NCBI GenBank assembly: GCA_023229545.1
Contig: JALNZB010000001.1
Coordinates: forward strand, 124,001-188,000
Direction of reading: 5' to 3'
DNA: 64,000 nucleotides
DNA from: Sulfuritalea sp.
GTDB lineage: Bacteria; Pseudomonadota; Gammaproteobacteria; Burkholderiales; Rhodocyclaceae
This document shows, one piece after another, positions 62,029 through 64,000 of the stretch. A program made the translations under genes and the position numbers. Within the stretch, counting starts at the first letter, position 1, and the number at the start of each line of letters is the position of its first letter. Below the pieces are notes generated by a model. That model was not told the DNA's origin and did no database searches. It saw only the letters and a list, made by a program, of their open reading frames with translations.

Positions 62029-63609
62029 ATGAAGCTTACACAGGCGCTCATCAGCGTTTCCGACAAGCGCGGCACGGTGGATTTTGCCCGCGGCCTCGCC
62101 CAGCTTGGCATCAAACTTTTGTCCACGGGTGGCACCGCCAAGCTGCTGCGCGATGCCGGGCTGGCCGTCACCGATGTCTCCGACTACACCGGCTTTCCCG
62201 AGATGCTCGATGGTCGCGTCAAGACCCTGCATCCCAAGGTGCATGGCGGCATTCTCGGTCGGCGCGATTTGCCCGAGCATCTGGCGGTCATGGAGAAGCA
62301 CGGCATTCCGGCCATCGATCTGGTGGTGGTGAATCTCTATCCCTTCCGCGAAACGGTGGCCAAGCCCGGCTGCACGCTCGACGATGCCATCGAGAACATC
62401 GACATCGGCGGCCCGACCATGGTCCGCGCCGCAGCCAAGAATCACGGCAATGAACAAGGCGGCGTCGGCGTGGTGACCGATCCAGAAGACTACGCGGTTA
62501 TCCTCGACGAACTGAAATCCAGCGGTGGGCTTTCCTACAAGACGCGCTTTGCCTTGGCGAAGAAGGCCTTCACCCACACCGCGCGCTATGACTCGGCCAT
62601 CGCCAACTGGCTGACCTCGCTCGACGAGCAGAACAAGCCTGGCGTGTTCCCCGAACGACTGCAACTGGCCTTCGACAAGGTCGAGACCCTGCGCTACGGC
62701 GAGAACCCGCACCAGCAGGCAGCGTTCTATCGCGAAACGACGGTGGTGCCAGGCAGCATCGCCAGTTATCAGCAGATACAGGGCAAGGAACTGTCCTACA
62801 ACAACATCGGCGACGCCGATGCCGCGTGGGAATGCGTCAAGGCTTTCGACGCCTCGATCGGCCCCGCCGCGTGCGTCATCGTCAAGCACGCCAATCCCTG
62901 CGGCGTGGCGGTCGGCGCCAACGCCTTGGAGACCTATCGCAAGGCCTTCAAGACCGACCCAACCTCGGCCTTCGGCGGCATCATCGCCTTCAACGTGGCG
63001 ATCGACCAGGCAGCGGCGGAAGCCATCGCCGGCCAGTTCGCCGAAGTCATCATCGCGCCGGAAATCACCGCAGAAGCCCGCGCCGTATTCGCCGCCAAGC
63101 AGAATCTGCGCGTGCTGGTGGTCCAGCTTGGCAAGGCGAGCGGCGCGCTCGACTACAAGCGCGTCGGCGGCGGTCTGCTGCTGCAAAGTGCCGACGAGGC
63201 ACGGATCACCGCAGCGGATACCAAGGTGGTGACCCAGCGCGCGCCTTCCGTGCAGGAAATGAGCGATCTGCTGTTTGCCTGGCGCGTCGCCAAGTATGTC
63301 AAGTCCAATGCCATCGTCTTCTGCAAGGACGGCATGACCGTCGGCGTCGGCGCCGGACAGATGAGCCGCGTCGACTCCGCCCGCATCGCCGCCATCAAGG
63401 CCGAGAACAACGGTCTCACCGTGGTCGGTTCGGTGGTCGCGTCAGACGCCTTCTTCCCCTTCCGCGACGGCCTCGATGTGCTGGCCAAGGCGGGGGCCAC
63501 GGCGGTGATCCAGCCCGGCGGTTCGGTGCGCGATGCCGAAGTCATTGCAGCGGCGGACGAGCACAAGCTGGCGATGGTGTTCACCGGGTTCCGCCACTTC
63601 CGGCATTAA
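62029..63609 (+). CDS. purH: Bifunctional AICAR transformylase/IMP cyclohydrolase
   Basis: A 526-residue enzyme doing the last two steps of IMP synthesis. The N-terminal MGS-like cyclohydrolase domain (about 1-195) starts ALISVSDKRG. The transformylase domain has KHANPCG with the catalytic Lys-His, and ends FRHFRH. The length is typical. It follows fis by 16 bases and precedes purD by four. Confidence 0.97.
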   Translation: MKLTQALISVSDKRGTVDFARGLAQLGIKLLSTGGTAKLLRDAGLAVTDVSDYTGFPEMLDGRVKTLHPKVHGGILGRRDLPEHLAVMEKHGIPAIDLVVVNLYPFRETVAKPGCTLDDAIENIDIGGPTMVRAAAKNHGNEQGGVGVVTDPEDYAVILDELKSSGGLSYKTRFALAKKAFTHTARYDSAIANWLTSLDEQNKPGVFPERLQLAFDKVETLRYGENPHQQAAFYRETTVVPGSIASYQQIQGKELSYNNIGDADAAWECVKAFDASIGPAACVIVKHANPCGVAVGANALETYRKAFKTDPTSAFGGIIAFNVAIDQAAAEAIAGQFAEVIIAPEITAEARAVFAAKQNLRVLVVQLGKASGALDYKRVGGGLLLQSADEARITAADTKVVTQRAPSVQEMSDLLFAWRVAKYVKSNAIVFCKDGMTVGVGAGQMSRVDSARIAAIKAENNGLTVVGSVVASDAFFPFRDGLDVLAKAGATAVIQPGGSVRDAEVIAAADEHKLAMVFTGFRHFRH

Positions 63610-63613
63610 GCCA

Positions 63614-64000
63614 ATGAAGATACTCGTAGTCGGTTCCGGCGGTCGCGAACATGCGCTGGCGTGGCGTTTGGCCAAGGCTCCGGGTTTGCAGAAAGTCTAT
63701 GTCGCGCCCGGCAATGCCGGCACGGCCATCGAGCACGAGCTGGAGAATCTGCCGCTCACCGACATTCACGCTTTGGCGGATTACGCCCAGCGCGAGAAGG
63801 TGCATGCCACCGTGGTTGGCCCGGAAGCGCCGCTCGCCGCCGGCATCGTCGATGTGTTCCGCGCCCGCAATCTGCGCATCTTCGGGCCGACCAAAGCCGC
63901 CGCGCAACTGGAAAGCTCGAAGGACTTTGCCAAGCGTTTCATGAGCCGTCACAATATCCCGACGGCGAAGTTCCAGACCTTCAGCGACGCTCCGGCGGCT
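63614..64000 (+). CDS. purD: Phosphoribosylamine-glycine ligase, 5' part (partial)
   Basis: The first 129 codons are present: MKILVVGSGGREHALAW, VGPEAPLAAG and FGPTKAAAQLESSKDFAK are the N-terminal and inter-domain motifs of GAR synthetase. The gene leaves the window before the ATP-grasp catalytic region. It completes the purH-purD pair. Confidence 0.95.
   Translation, partial: MKILVVGSGGREHALAWRLAKAPGLQKVYVAPGNAGTAIEHELENLPLTDIHALADYAQREKVHATVVGPEAPLAAGIVDVFRARNLRIFGPTKAAAQLESSKDFAKRFMSRHNIPTAKFQTFSDAPAA

Overview
The window looks like a chromosomal stretch from a betaproteobacterium, most likely of the Rhodocyclales/Sterolibacteriaceae type (inference). Three things point there: the gene order lptD-surA-pdxA-rsmA and dusB-fis-purH-purD, a PhaM-type polyhydroxybutyrate granule protein, and high GC outside the first kilobase. 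No rRNA, tRNA or CRISPR array was seen. The window opens inside a small antitoxin-like gene and closes inside purD.

Layout. Positions 1-1150 are AT-richer accessory DNA: the start of a Phd-like antitoxin with a palindromic operator, then a HEPN-like gene that ends in an attC-like site, as in an integron cassette. Positions 1230-5630 hold corA and the proton-translocating transhydrogenase genes pntAB, closed by a strong terminator. Positions 5770-13860 (minus strand) are a four-gene signalling operon: three-receiver hybrid kinase, CheR, CheB, and a REC-PAS-GAF-PAS-GGDEF-EAL protein. Positions 13970-17840 hold uvrA with a small partner and a ParD/ParE-like toxin-antitoxin pair. Positions 18050-43150 (plus strand) are an unusually dense sensory island: a CBS-PAS-GGDEF cyclase, a Cache chemoreceptor, several PAS kinases, single-domain and composite response regulators, and two cases in which a periplasmic solute-binding protein gene lies next to a membrane kinase with no ABC permease or ATPase. 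Tandem duplications are visible in the DNA. Positions 43170-49180 are mixed: membrane methyltransferase, ParA-like ATPase, LuxR-type regulator, PhaM, AEC transporter, PilZ protein, exonuclease III, Crp/Fnr regulator and a DUF2892 membrane protein. Positions 49200-56290 (minus) form the outer-membrane and housekeeping operon lptD-surA-pdxA-rsmA-flavoprotein. Positions 56460-64000 (plus) hold amgK-murU-pepP-ubiH-like and dusB-fis-purH-purD.

How the genes work together. Much of the window is c-di-GMP and phosphorelay signalling: four GGDEF/GGEEF proteins (all with an RxxD inhibitory site), two of them with EAL domains, and one PilZ receptor. Kinases without receivers sit beside receivers without kinases, suggesting phosphotransfer among island members.

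The most unusual signal is a dispersed short repeat of about 23 bp with the core CGCCAGCGCCGACTTT, present at least twelve times. Five copies are intergenic, and two of these flank the toxin-antitoxin pair. Seven lie inside genes. In five of those seven the repeat is read in the same frame and adds a VGA(G/D)-type peptide, by family expectation mostly in variable loops.
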